Counted from the first letter of the stretch, positions 7,510-15,414 are shown. The stretch: 35,717 bases of DNA from Sphingomonas pruni NBRC 15498 (GCF_001598455.1 NZ_BCYZ01000047.1:1-35717); one strand, 5' to 3'. The notes: generated by a model from the sequence alone, not told the origin. Translations and numbers: made by a program.

Positions 7510-9693
7510 ATGCGACATCTTTTCCTGCTGGGCGCGGCATCCGTCGCGCTGTTGCCCGCCATCGCCAACGCCCAGGACGCGCCGGCCAATCCACCGCCGG
7601 CTGCCCCCTCCCCCGCGCCTGCCCCCGCGTCTTCGGGCCAGCCGGGGGACATCGTGATCACTGCGCAGCGGCTCGACGCCGCGCGCGACGCCATCCTCCC
7701 CTCGCTCGGCGCGAGTGCGTACACGATCGACAAGGCACTCCTCGCCAAGCAGCCGGGCGGCGCCAATGTCAGCCTTGTTCAGATCCTGTCCCAGGTACCG
7801 GGCGTAACGCTCGACAGCTATGGCGCCGTGCATGTCCGTAACGAGCACGGTAACCTGCAATACCGCTTGAATGGCGTGATCGTGCCGGAGAGCATCTCGG
7901 GCTTCGGCCAGACGTTCGATCCCAGGATCGCCGATTCGGTCGAACTGATCACCGGCACATTGCCCGCGCAATACGGATATCGGACCTCGGGCGTGGTAAG
8001 CCTGAAGACGAGTTCCGGCGGATTCGCGAACGGCGGAGACATTGGTTATTACGGCGGTAGCCGTAACACCATCAATCCCAGCGCGTCGCTCCATGGGTCG
8101 AGCGGGCCGTTGAGCTATTTCTTCTCTGGCAGTTATCTGCAGAACGATCTCGGCGTCGAGAACCCGATCGCGACGCGCGACGCGATCCACGATCGCACCC
8201 GCCAGTATCGCGGGTTCGGCTATGTTTCGGCCATTCTCTCCGATACCAGCCGGCTCACCGCGTTCGGCGGCACCTCGATCGGCTACTTCCAGATTCCCAA
8301 CAATCCCGGGCAGACGCCCGTGTTCACGCTCAACGGTCAATCGACGTTCGATTCGGCCAAACTCGATCAGAATCAGCGCGAGATCACGCATTACGGCGTG
8401 CTGGCCTATCAATATGCTGGCGGGGCGCTCAATTTCCAGGTCGCACCGTTCGTGCGCTATTCGCAGACGCGGTTCACGCCAGACCCACAAGGCGGCGACC
8501 TCATCTTCAGCGGCGTTGCCGATCGGTCGCGGCTGTCGAGCCTGGCCACCGGCATCCAGGCGGACGGCAGCTACAAGCTGTCAGACACGCATACGCTGCG
8601 TTTCGGGCTGTTCTTCCAGAACGAGCGCACCCGGTCGCTGGTGACGTCGCGCGTGTTCGCAGTCGATACCGATCCTGACGGGAACGTCGTCCAAACGTCG
8701 GACATTCCAATCACGATCACCGACAAGGGCGGCCGCAACGGGCAGCTTTATGGTGTCTATCTCCAGGACGAATGGTCGCTGACCCCGACGCTGACGCTGA
8801 ATTATGGCGCCCGCTTCGACGCTGTCAGGGCCTATACGAACGAGCAGCAGGTCAGCCCGCGCATCAACTTCGTCTGGAAACCGGGTGGCGGCACGACTTT
8901 CCACCTGGGCTATGCGCGCAACTTCACACCGCCGCCCCAAGAGTTGATCGCAGCGCCGACGCTGGCACTGTTCGCCGGCACGACCAAGGCGCCCACGCTC
9001 ACCATGGCCGATCCGGTGCGCGCCGAGCGCGAGCATTATTTCGATGCCGGGCTCGAGCAGTACCTCCTGCCAGGTCTCAAGGTCGGGATCGACGCTTACT
9101 ACAAGATCAAGCGCAACCTGCTCGACGAAGGCCAGTTCGGCACCTCGCTGGTGCTGTCGCCGTTCAACTACGCCAAGGGCTATGCCTGGGGCGTGGAACT
9201 GAGCGCCAATTACACCAAGGGCCCGTTCGACCTCTACGCCAACGTCGCCCGCGGCAGGGAGAAAGGCCGCAACATCGTCTCGAGCCAATATTTCTTCGCG
9301 CCGGATGAGCTTGCTTACATCTCCAACCATTACATCTTCACCGACCATTCGCAGAACTGGACGGCATCGGGCGGCGGCAGCGTCACGATCCATGACGGAA
9401 TCGGCACGCTCGTTCCGGCGGTCGATTTCCTCTATGGCGACGGTCTGCGCGCGGACGATCCCGCCGGCATCGTGCCCAATGGCGGCAAGTTGCCCTCATA
9501 CGTCACCGCCAATATCGGGATCGCGCAGAATTTCGACGGGCCGGGCGTGCTCAAGGGGCTGTCGATCCGCTTCGATGTCGTGAACCTGTTCGACAAGAGC
9601 TACCTGATCCGCGACGGATCGGGCGTGGGTGTCGGTGCACCGCAATATGGCGCGCGGCGCGGCTTCTTCGCGGGCATCACCAAGAAGTTCTGA
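7510..9693 (+). CDS. TonB-dependent outer membrane receptor
   Basis: A 727-residue outer membrane receptor for energy-dependent import. The signal peptide (1-20, ending AIANAQ-like) is followed by a proline/alanine linker and a TonB-box-like GDIVITAQR. The plug domain includes LVQILSQVPGVTLDSYGAVHVRNEHGN in sections, and an ITGTLPAQYGYRTSGVVSLKT strand. The barrel ends in the expected aromatic residue (KKF at the C-terminus). Start: ATG at 7510 preceded by GGAG, while the frame upstream to 7462 lies in the hairpin leader. It pairs with the CPIC small protein and is probably a metal or metallophore receptor, but no clear ligand motif is visible. Two hairpins follow the stop (9705-9727 and 9737-9769), and it is probably the last gene of its unit. 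Siderophore or other substrates remain possible. Confidence 0.92.
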   Translation: MRHLFLLGAASVALLPAIANAQDAPANPPPAAPSPAPAPASSGQPGDIVITAQRLDAARDAILPSLGASAYTIDKALLAKQPGGANVSLVQILSQVPGVTLDSYGAVHVRNEHGNLQYRLNGVIVPESISGFGQTFDPRIADSVELITGTLPAQYGYRTSGVVSLKTSSGGFANGGDIGYYGGSRNTINPSASLHGSSGPLSYFFSGSYLQNDLGVENPIATRDAIHDRTRQYRGFGYVSAILSDTSRLTAFGGTSIGYFQIPNNPGQTPVFTLNGQSTFDSAKLDQNQREITHYGVLAYQYAGGALNFQVAPFVRYSQTRFTPDPQGGDLIFSGVADRSRLSSLATGIQADGSYKLSDTHTLRFGLFFQNERTRSLVTSRVFAVDTDPDGNVVQTSDIPITITDKGGRNGQLYGVYLQDEWSLTPTLTLNYGARFDAVRAYTNEQQVSPRINFVWKPGGGTTFHLGYARNFTPPPQELIAAPTLALFAGTTKAPTLTMADPVRAEREHYFDAGLEQYLLPGLKVGIDAYYKIKRNLLDEGQFGTSLVLSPFNYAKGYAWGVELSANYTKGPFDLYANVARGREKGRNIVSSQYFFAPDELAYISNHYIFTDHSQNWTASGGGSVTIHDGIGTLVPAVDFLYGDGLRADDPAGIVPNGGKLPSYVTANIGIAQNFDGPGVLKGLSIRFDVVNLFDKSYLIRDGSGVGVGAPQYGARRGFFAGITKKF

Positions 9694-9704
9694 GCAAGGA
9701 TCGG

Positions 9705-9769
9705 GGGGCGTGCCGGTGGCGCGCCCCGCCTGAATTGCCAGCCGCCGCGGCGCGTCCGTGGCGGCTGGC
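9705..9769 (+). terminator. Two strong GC hairpins after the TonB receptor
   Basis: The first stem lies at 9705-9727, with GGGGCGTGCC and GGCGCGCCCC closing a 3-base loop (one T-G wobble). The second is GCCAGCCGCC (9737-9746) with GGCGGCTGGC (9760-9769) across 13 bases. Neither is followed by a T-tract, so intrinsic termination is unproven. They may serve as 3' end stabilisers or a Rho-assisted stop. Confidence 0.45.
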
Positions 9770-9825
9770 GGCGCGTCGCCGATAATCTATCCAATGCGCG
9801 GGAAGTCCCAAACCAACCGTCCGCC

Positions 9826-9860
9826 TTGCCTTTGCCGGCCTCGCGATTATATTTTAATCG
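9826..9860 (+). promoter_or_regulatory. Promoter and operator candidate of the toxin-antitoxin pair
   Basis: A -35-like TTGCCT (9826-9831) is separated by 16 bases from a -10-like TATATT (9848-9853). The short inverted repeat CGATTA (9844-9849) / TAATCG (9855-9860) spans the -10 element. The stretch is unusually A+T-rich for this window. This is where a ribbon-helix-helix antitoxin would be expected to bind for autoregulation. The assignment is by eye. Confidence 0.5.
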
Positions 9861-9881
9861 GGCTGATTGAAGGTGACGAAA

Positions 9882-10151
9882 ATGGCTGCCGAGACCAAGG
9901 TATTGACCGCTCACGTCCCCTTGGGGCTCGCGGAAAAAGTTGAGGCGATGGCATCGCGCCTCGAACGGTCGCGCGGTTGGGTGATGAAGCAAGCCCTCGC
10001 GGCTTGGGTCGATCAAGAGGAGGAGCGTCATCGGATGACGCTCGAAGCCCTGGAGGATGTCGACGCCGGCCGAGTAATCGACCCTGAGGCGATTCAGGCA
10101 TGGGCCGCCAGCCTCGGCACGGACAAGCCACTTCCCTCCCCGGTCAAATGA
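9882..10151 (+). CDS. Ribbon-helix-helix antitoxin (ParD/CopG-like)
   Basis: 89 residues from the ATG at 9882, which has AAGGTGA just upstream. The earlier ATG at 9867 would place the ribosome binding site inside the gene. The N-terminus (KVLTAHVPLGLAEKVEAMAS) has the alternating pattern of the RHH strand and first helix, and SRGWVMKQALAAWVDQEEER is the second helix, typical of ParD/RelB-like antitoxins that bind DNA as dimers. The acidic C-terminal part (EALEDVDAGRVIDPEAIQAW) is the usual toxin-binding tail. Its stop overlaps the toxin start by ATGA, so the pair is translationally coupled. It should neutralise the ParE-like toxin and repress its own promoter. The pair lies next to tRNA-Arg, with no integrase nearby. 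Confidence 0.88.
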   Translation: MAAETKVLTAHVPLGLAEKVEAMASRLERSRGWVMKQALAAWVDQEEERHRMTLEALEDVDAGRVIDPEAIQAWAASLGTDKPLPSPVK

Positions 10152-10441
10152 AAGTCCAGTGGACCGGCAAGGCATCTTCGGACCTTGTGCGCTTGCACGA
10201 TCACCTGAGCCCGGTCGCACCCGAGGCAGCGGCGCGCGTGGTCCAGCAACTCGCCCACGCGCCTGGCCGGCTGCTGGAGTATCCGAGGATCGGCGAGAAG
10301 CTTGAAGCCTATCAGCCGCGCGAGGTCCGCCGGATCATCGTCGGCAATTACGAGATACGTTATGAGATCGCGGCCGGAACGATCTTCATCCTGCGCCTTT
10401 GGCATTGCCGCGAAAATCGCAGCTTCGATCCGGAGGAATAG
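10148..10441 (+). CDS. ParE/RelE-family toxin
   Basis: 97 residues. The pattern is that of the plasmid stabilisation toxin fold: MKVQWTGKASSDLVRLHDHL (strand and helix), then RVVQQLAHAPGRLLEYPRIGEKL, REVRRIIVGNYEIRYEI and IFILRLWHCRENR. The G-R-L-x-x-Y-P-R-I-G and the R-x-x-x-V-x-N-Y-x-I-x-Y motifs are typical of ParE-type toxins, which act on DNA gyrase, while RelE relatives cleave mRNA. Sequence alone does not settle which target applies. The start overlaps the antitoxin stop by four bases, and the longer frame from 10100 lies wholly inside the antitoxin and is rejected. A small hairpin (TTCCCC/GGGGAA, 10463-10478) follows the stop. Confidence 0.87.
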   Translation: MKVQWTGKASSDLVRLHDHLSPVAPEAAARVVQQLAHAPGRLLEYPRIGEKLEAYQPREVRRIIVGNYEIRYEIAAGTIFILRLWHCRENRSFDPEE

Positions 10442-10462
10442 CCCAGACGGGTCAGGCTCTGG

Positions 10463-10478
10463 TTCCCCTGACGGGGAA
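10463..10478 (+). terminator. Short hairpin between toxin gene and tRNA-Arg
   Basis: TTCCCC, loop TGAC, GGGGAA, followed on the plus strand by ATTTCT. It lies between the 3' ends of the convergent toxin gene and tRNA gene and may end either transcript. The stem is short and the T-run is weak. Confidence 0.35.
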
Positions 10479-10499
10479 ATTTCTAGCCTGTCGGGGAAA

Positions 10500-10576
10500 T
10501 GGCGCGCCCGGAACGATTCGAACGTCCGACCCTCAGATTCGTAGTCTGATGCTCTATCCAGCTGAGCTACGGGCGC
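10500..10576 (-). tRNA. tRNA-Arg (anticodon ACG)
   Basis: 77 bases including an encoded CCA (10500-10502). The acceptor stem GCGCCCG pairs with CGGGCGC, the D-arm is GCTCAGCTGGATAGAGC, the anticodon stem TCAGA/TCTGA holds loop CTACGAA with anticodon ACG, and the T-arm carries the TTCGAAT loop. All four arms close. The wobble A34 would be read as inosine after TadA editing, which by established knowledge is the normal tRNA for CGU/CGC/CGA arginine codons. Confidence 0.97.
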
Positions 10577-10658
10577 CTGGGAGACGCGGCCTTTAGAGAG
10601 GTGTTTCGGGAAGCGCAAGTGCGTTGCGCCATAGTTTTTCGCCGCCTAGAGCGATGTC

Positions 10659-11153
10659 ATGTCAAAGCGCATCGCGATACTTCTCACTCTCGGCCTCGTC
10701 GGCTGTACCGAAGCGCCCGGGGTCTATCCGTCGCTGGCGCTGCGGCCGATCGAATCGCGCTCGGACGCCGAACCCGAGGTTGTGACACCCGTCGCCACTC
10801 CGGATTCCGAACTCGACAAGAAGATCGCAGCGATCGACGCCAAGCTGGGCGCGTCCGAGGCGGCGTTCGCCGCCAGCGCCTCCACCGCAGAGAGTGCCGC
10901 GCGCAGTCCGGCCGCGCAGGCGGTGGGCAGCAACGAATGGGTGCGCGCCGAATCGGCACTGGCCGATCTCGATTCGCTCCGCGTCGCCACGCTCGGCGCG
11001 ATCACCGACCTCGATCAGTTGGCCAGCGAACGCGGCGTCGTCGGCGATCCGCCTTATCCCGCGCTCGAAGACGCGCGTACGAAGGCGCAGGCACAATTGG
11101 ACGCCCAGGAGAAGAAGATCGCCGCGATCAAGGCGATCCTGGGCGAAAAGTGA
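10659..11153 (+). CDS. Small putative lipoprotein with helical C-terminal part
   Basis: 164 residues with a lipoprotein signal: MSKRIAILLTLGLVGC, where LVGC is the lipobox and C16 would be the lipidated residue. The mature part starts with a proline-rich section, and continues with alanine/glutamate/lysine-rich helix-forming sequence (about 50-80 and 130-163, ending AQLDAQEKKIAAIKAILGEK), likely coiled coil. I do not recognise the family, and no enzymatic motif is visible. It is probably anchored in a membrane facing the periplasm. It converges with the GNAT gene, only one base separating the two stop codons. The ribosome binding site is weak. The overlapping frame at 10601-11158 is arginine-rich and looks like a shadow. 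Confidence 0.75.
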   Translation: MSKRIAILLTLGLVGCTEAPGVYPSLALRPIESRSDAEPEVVTPVATPDSELDKKIAAIDAKLGASEAAFAASASTAESAARSPAAQAVGSNEWVRAESALADLDSLRVATLGAITDLDQLASERGVVGDPPYPALEDARTKAQAQLDAQEKKIAAIKAILGEK

Positions 11154-11154
11154 A

Positions 11155-11685
11155 TTAGGGCCGCTTTATCCGGTAGACGATGTGCGGCTGCAACGGGTCG
11201 CCGAGCGGCACCGCCGGATGGTCGAAATCGCCGGCACGATCGCGCACCATGCCGAGCCGCTCCATCAGGCCCCAGCTGCGCGCATTGTCGATATTGGTCA
11301 TCGCGGCGATGCCGGGCGCATCGGTGTTCGCCCAGCCCCAGGCGATCGATGCTTCGGCCGCTTCGCGCGCATAGCCCTGGCCCCAGGCCTCCCGCGCCAG
11401 CCGCCAGCCGATCTCGACCTGGTTGAAGAGCGGCGTGCCCTCGGGTCCCGGCTTGAGCCCGCAAAAGCCCAGGAACGCGCCGTCGGACTTTCGCTCGACC
11501 GCCCAGAAGCAATAGCCATGGCTGGCGATAAACCCGTTCTGGCGTTCCGCGGCGGCTTCGGCGTCCTCGCGGCTCAGCGGCGGCCCAAGATAGCGCATGA
11601 CCTCCGAATCGTTGCACATGGCATGGAAGGGCGCGATGTCGCTGTCGCGCCAGCCGCGCAGGACCAAGCGATCGGTATCGATCAT
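11155..11685 (-). CDS. GNAT N-acetyltransferase (RimJ/RimL-like)
   Basis: 176 residues, cytoplasmic. It has the N-terminal TDRLVLRGWRDSDIAPFHAM typical of RimJ/RimL-type GNATs, the central VEIGWRLAREAWGQGYAREA that forms the acetyl-CoA pyrophosphate-binding loop (consensus Q/R-x-x-G-x-G/A), and the late helix NARSWGLMERLGMVRD. The acceptor may be a ribosomal protein N-terminus, an antibiotic or a small amine, and the sequence does not decide. Its start overlaps the stop of the preceding GNAT by ATGA, and it is the last gene of the hemB unit. It is closely similar in layout to its neighbour and probably arose by tandem duplication (EIGWRLAREAWGQGYAREAAEAS versus ELGWRIAEKHWGQGIAREAAEAS in shorter segments). 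Confidence 0.87.
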   Translation of the reverse strand: MIDTDRLVLRGWRDSDIAPFHAMCNDSEVMRYLGPPLSREDAEAAAERQNGFIASHGYCFWAVERKSDGAFLGFCGLKPGPEGTPLFNQVEIGWRLAREAWGQGYAREAAEASIAWGWANTDAPGIAAMTNIDNARSWGLMERLGMVRDRAGDFDHPAVPLGDPLQPHIVYRIKRP

Positions 11686-12233
11686 CGCCTCGCTCCCGCC
11701 GGCCGATCGATTGCATAGACGATCATGTCGCCGATCACATCGTCATTATCGAGATAGAGCGGGTGGCGGAAATCCAGTTCGGGCCGGCGCGTCATGCCGA
11801 TCCGGATCATCAGGCCCCAGGACGGCGCATTGTCGGGATTGGTCCATGCCGCGATCGTCTCGGCCGGGGTATTCGCCCAGCCCCAATCGCGGCTGGCCTC
11901 GGCCGCCTCGCGAGCAATCCCCTGTCCCCAATGCTTCTCGGCGATGCGCCAGCCGAGCTCGTACATGCCGTCGACCGGCGTATCGGGATGTCCACCCAGC
12001 CTCAGCCCGCAAATCCCCGCCAATTGGCCATCGGCCTTGGTCTCGACCGCCCACATGCAATGGCCGTCGGCGGCCTGCTTCTCCATCTGGCGGTCGATCA
12101 GCCCGTCGATCTTCTCGCGCGGCGCGACGCCGCCGAAATGCTTCATCATCGCCGGCGTGTTGATGATCGCATCGAACGCATGCTTGTCGTCCTCGCGCCA
12201 AGGACGGAGGATGAGCCGAGCTGTTTCGATCAT
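11682..12233 (-). CDS. GNAT N-acetyltransferase (second copy)
   Basis: 183 residues from the ATG at 12233. That start overlaps the hemB stop by four bases, so the longer frame to 12287 inside hemB is rejected. It has the RimJ/RimL pattern: ETARLILRPWREDDKHAFDA, the acetyl-CoA loop HWGQGIAREAAEAS, and NAPSWGLMIRIGMTR. It is a paralogue of the following GNAT gene with the same architecture. The acceptor is unknown. The chain hemB-GNAT-GNAT is fully overlapping, so expression follows heme synthesis, but no functional link to heme is evident from the sequence. Confidence 0.86.
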   Translation of the reverse strand: MIETARLILRPWREDDKHAFDAIINTPAMMKHFGGVAPREKIDGLIDRQMEKQAADGHCMWAVETKADGQLAGICGLRLGGHPDTPVDGMYELGWRIAEKHWGQGIAREAAEASRDWGWANTPAETIAAWTNPDNAPSWGLMIRIGMTRRPELDFRHPLYLDNDDVIGDMIVYAIDRPAGARR

Positions 12234-13219
12234 TTCGCCAGCAGCTTCGCCGCATGGAGCGCATGATAGGTCAGTACGCCCGAGCACCCGGCGCGTTTGA
12301 ACGCCATCAGCGTCTCCAGCACGACTGCGTCGCGCTCGGCAGCACCGGCCGCGACTGCCGCCTCGATCATCGCATACTCGCCGGACACTTGATACGCGAA
12401 TACAGGGATTTCGAAGCGATCTTTCACGCGAAGGATGATGTCGAGATAAGGCAAGCCCGGCTTGACCATGACGCTGTCGGCGCCCTCGGCGACGTCGAGC
12501 GCGACTTCGCGCAGCGCTTCCTCGGCATTGGCCGGGTCCATCTGATAGGTCTTTTTGTCGCCCTTCAGCAGCCCGCGCGAACCGACCGCGTCGCGGAACG
12601 GGCCGTAGAAGCCGCTGGCATATTTGGCGGCGTAGGACATGATCTGGACATTGACATGGCCCGCGCCCTCCAGCGCCTCGCGGATCAGCCCGATGCGACC
12701 GTCCATCATGTCTGAAGGCGCGATAATGTCGGCGCCCGCCCTCGCTTGGTTAAGCGCCTGACCGACCAGTACTTCCGCGGTGGCGTCATTGAGGACGTAG
12801 CCGCTCTCGTCGAGCAGGCCGTCATGGCCGTGGCTGGTATAGGGATCGAGCGCGACGTCGGTCAGCACGCCGATATCGGGCACCGCGTCCTTCAGCGCAC
12901 GGATCGCGCGGCACATCAGATTGTCGGGGTTGAGCGCTTCCTTGCCGTCATCGCTGCGGCGATCGGGCTGCGTGTTGGGGAACAAAGCGATGCAGGGAAT
13001 GCCGAGGTCGCGCGCTTCCTTCGCTCGTGCGACGATATTGTCGACCGACCAGCGCGACACTCCGGGCAGGCTGGCGATCGGTCCCTCGACTCCTTGTCCT
13101 TCGGCGATGAACAATGGCCAGATCAGATTGGCCGCGGTCAGGGTGTTTTCGGCATGCATCCGCCGGCTCCACGCCGAGGCGCGCGTGCGGCGGAGACGGA
13201 TCGCAGGATAATGGCTCAT
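12230..13219 (-). CDS. hemB: Porphobilinogen synthase (delta-aminolevulinate dehydratase), aspartate/Mg type
   Basis: Condenses two 5-aminolevulinate molecules to porphobilinogen, the second common step of tetrapyrrole synthesis. 329 residues from the ATG at 13219. Schiff-base lysines are K199 in MSYAAKYASGFYGPF and K253 in SVMVKPGLPYLD. The metal site reads DVALDPYTSHGHDG, with D121, D125 and D133 in place of the three zinc-binding cysteines of the E. coli-type enzyme. By family knowledge this marks the Mg/aspartate-rich class found in Pseudomonas and many alphaproteobacteria. It lies about 50 bases downstream of the MATE gene and overlaps the first GNAT gene. It supplies heme that the cbb3 oxidase further along the window would need, though it is not in that operon. 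Confidence 0.96.
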   Translation of the reverse strand: MSHYPAIRLRRTRASAWSRRMHAENTLTAANLIWPLFIAEGQGVEGPIASLPGVSRWSVDNIVARAKEARDLGIPCIALFPNTQPDRRSDDGKEALNPDNLMCRAIRALKDAVPDIGVLTDVALDPYTSHGHDGLLDESGYVLNDATAEVLVGQALNQARAGADIIAPSDMMDGRIGLIREALEGAGHVNVQIMSYAAKYASGFYGPFRDAVGSRGLLKGDKKTYQMDPANAEEALREVALDVAEGADSVMVKPGLPYLDIILRVKDRFEIPVFAYQVSGEYAMIEAAVAAGAAERDAVVLETLMAFKRAGCSGVLTYHALHAAKLLAK

Positions 13220-13270
13220 GGCCGCGCATTTGAGCCCGCGCGCCGCCGCACGCAAGGGCGAAGCGACGGG

Positions 13271-14740
13271 TCAGCCCGTTGGATGCAATCGCCCGGCCGG
13301 CTCGCCGGAAGCGTGCGCCTGCTCCTCTCCTTCCGGCTCGGGCGGGACGATCAGCGATTGCTCGCGCCAGCGGCCGTTGCGGTAATACCAGGCGGCGAGC
13401 GACATCGAGACCATCGATCCGATCGGGAAGGCGTACCATAGAGCATCGGTGCCGATCAGCGGCTGGCCGAATATCGCGAAGCCCAGGCGAACCGGGTAGA
13501 AAGCGATCGCCAAAATGATCAGCGGCGGTATCGTCGCGCCGTTGGCGCGGACGGTCGAGAACAGCACCATCGTCACGCCGAACATCACGAAGGTCCAGCT
13601 GGAGATCAGCTGGATATGCCGCGCGATCGGGATCGCCGGGCTCCCGCTGCCGACGAACAGCGTCATCACCTGGCGGTCGAACAGGATGATCGCAGTGATG
13701 ACGACCAAGGTGATGATCGTGTTGTAGACGATACCCGACCGCGTGATCGCGTTGACGCGTTCCCATTTGCCCGCGCCGATATTCTGTGCCGCCATCGAAC
13801 TGACCGCCACGCCGATCGCCATCGTCGGCATCTGGATATAGGTCCAGAGCTGTTGCGAGACGGCATAAGCGGCGGCGGTGTCCACGCCGTGGCGGTTGAC
13901 GAGGCCGATCATCGTGAGGCCGGCCGTCGACATGACCAGCATCTGCGCGCCCATCGGCAGGCCCTTGGCGATGATCGTCCTCACCAGCGCCTTTTCGGGG
14001 ATCAGATAGCGCAGTTCACGTCCGCGCAGCCGGATCGGCAAATCGCGCCAATAGACGTAGATGAGCAACCCCGCCGACGAGACGATGCCCGCCAGCAAGG
14101 TCGCCGTCGCCGATCCGGCGATGCCCATCTTGGGGAACGGCCCGATGCCGTCGATCAGCAATGGGTTGAAGGTGCTGTCGATCGCCACGCTCAGGCCCAT
14201 GAACCACAAAGGCGTCACCGAATCGCCGGTGCCGCGCAGACTCATCTGGATGAGCACGCCGAGCATCGAGAAGGGCAGACCCAGGAAGATCACGCGCAGA
14301 TAGTCGCGAGCCATGTTCTGTGCCTCGCCGGGCGTCGCGAGCAACCGCAATATCTGCGGCGCGAACAGCCAGCCGAGGATCGCGATCACCACCGCGCCGC
14401 CCATCACCAGGCCGACCGCCGATCCGAACGCGCGTCGCGCTCCCTCGATGTCGTGGCGGCCGACCGACTGGCCGATCAGGATCGTCGCCGCCATGCCGAA
14501 GCCGAATACGGCCGAGAACATCAGGAACATGATGATGTTGGCGTTCGACGTCGCCGCGAGCGCGCTCTCGCCCAGGAAGCGCCCGACCCAGATCGAATTG
14601 ATCGAGCCGTTGAGCGACTGGAGGATGTTGGAGGCGAGCGTCGGCAACGCGAAGGCGAGCAGGGTCGGACCGATCGGCCCGATGGTCAGGTCGCGGCGGC
14701 CTCCCGGGCCTCGCTGCTGCTGATGCGGCGGCTGCGCCAC
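13271..14740 (-). CDS. MATE-family multidrug efflux transporter
   Basis: 489 residues, about 12 membrane segments, inner membrane. The first MATE repeat starts IGPTLLAFALPTLASNILQS and contains INSIWVGRFLGESALAATS, GQSVGRHDIEGARRAFGSA and LRGTGDSVTPLWFMG. The second repeat has GLPMGAQMLVMSTAGLTMI and QNIGAGKWERVNAITRSG. These are the symmetric MATE signatures. The family exports cationic drugs and metabolites using Na+ or H+ gradients; substrate is unknown. The start is a GTG at 14740 preceded by GAGGAAAGG. It is followed within about 50 bases by hemB, so they may share a transcript. The proline/glycine/arginine-rich first 15 residues are a cytoplasmic tail. Confidence 0.93.
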   Translation of the reverse strand: MAQPPHQQQRGPGGRRDLTIGPIGPTLLAFALPTLASNILQSLNGSINSIWVGRFLGESALAATSNANIIMFLMFSAVFGFGMAATILIGQSVGRHDIEGARRAFGSAVGLVMGGAVVIAILGWLFAPQILRLLATPGEAQNMARDYLRVIFLGLPFSMLGVLIQMSLRGTGDSVTPLWFMGLSVAIDSTFNPLLIDGIGPFPKMGIAGSATATLLAGIVSSAGLLIYVYWRDLPIRLRGRELRYLIPEKALVRTIIAKGLPMGAQMLVMSTAGLTMIGLVNRHGVDTAAAYAVSQQLWTYIQMPTMAIGVAVSSMAAQNIGAGKWERVNAITRSGIVYNTIITLVVITAIILFDRQVMTLFVGSGSPAIPIARHIQLISSWTFVMFGVTMVLFSTVRANGATIPPLIILAIAFYPVRLGFAIFGQPLIGTDALWYAFPIGSMVSMSLAAWYYRNGRWREQSLIVPPEPEGEEQAHASGEPAGRLHPTG

Positions 14741-14898
14741 GTGTGGATGCCTTTCCTCGGCCCGCGTGGCCGGATTGATGATCGCTGGAGCGGGCCTCGA
14801 TAGGGAAACCGCTGCCGTTCCACCAGCCCGTCAACCGCGATTTTCCCTTGGCCGGCGGGTCAATCGGTGGATAGCTTTCGTGGGAAGGAGACCGACGC

Positions 14899-15168
14899 GT
14901 GAGTGGCAATTCGGCAGGATCAGAAGACGAGACGTCGCCACCCAGCAAATTCCACGAGATTTATACGTCTCGGATATGGGGCGCGCTGATTTTTGTCGCC
15001 ACTTTCGTAGTCTTGGGCTCGTCGGCGGCCGCAATAAGCTGGGCGTTTCCGAATTCCGGGACAAGCATTTTCATCCAGAAGAACTTCGACACCATCTTGG
15101 GCGTCTCTGTGGGGATAGTTGCGCTAGGCGTGGTCGTGAGCGGTTTTGTGCCGCGTTCGGACCGCTAG
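14899..15168 (+). CDS. Small two-TM membrane protein, unknown function
   Basis: 89 residues starting with GTG at 14899, preceded by AAGGAG at 8-base spacing, which is a strong ribosome binding site and the main reason to believe the gene. An acidic/serine-rich N-terminus (1-22) is followed by a membrane segment at about 27-49 and a second at about 66-85, ending in a basic R-S-D-R tail. I do not recognise a family. It is divergent from the MATE gene, and is followed by the repeat-rich gap before valS. There are no cysteines or histidine clusters. Confidence 0.65.
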   Translation: MSGNSAGSEDETSPPSKFHEIYTSRIWGALIFVATFVVLGSSAAAISWAFPNSGTSIFIQKNFDTILGVSVGIVALGVVVSGFVPRSDR

Positions 15169-15308
15169 AATGGACCCGGTGCGGCCTCCTTGCCTTCTGT
15201 GACGCGGGGATCGTCTAGCAGAGGGGCAACATAATCCGTGCGAGCCTGTGTTGTTCCGATCCGATCGAACGACGGGTTGCCGAGTAAGGTATGGAGCAAG
15301 CCACCTCC

Positions 15309-15414
15309 GTCATCCCGGCCTTGTGCCGGGATCCGCCGGGCAGCTTGGTGAAAAGCTGGAAGCTCTTTTCCATCGCTCGCGGCGCCGCGGATCCCGGCAC
15401 AAGGCCGGGATGAC
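15309..15414. repeat. Inverted repeat pair, family A (REPIN-like), perfect arms
   Basis: Arms 15309-15334 and 15389-15414 are exact reverse complements over 26 bases, separated by 54 bases. Each arm is near-palindromic (CCCGGCC...GCCGGG), and the termini are GTCATCCC and GGGATGAC. Perfect identity contrasts with the worn copies at 2675-2760 and 3899-3959 and suggests recent spread or gene conversion. Confidence 0.85.
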
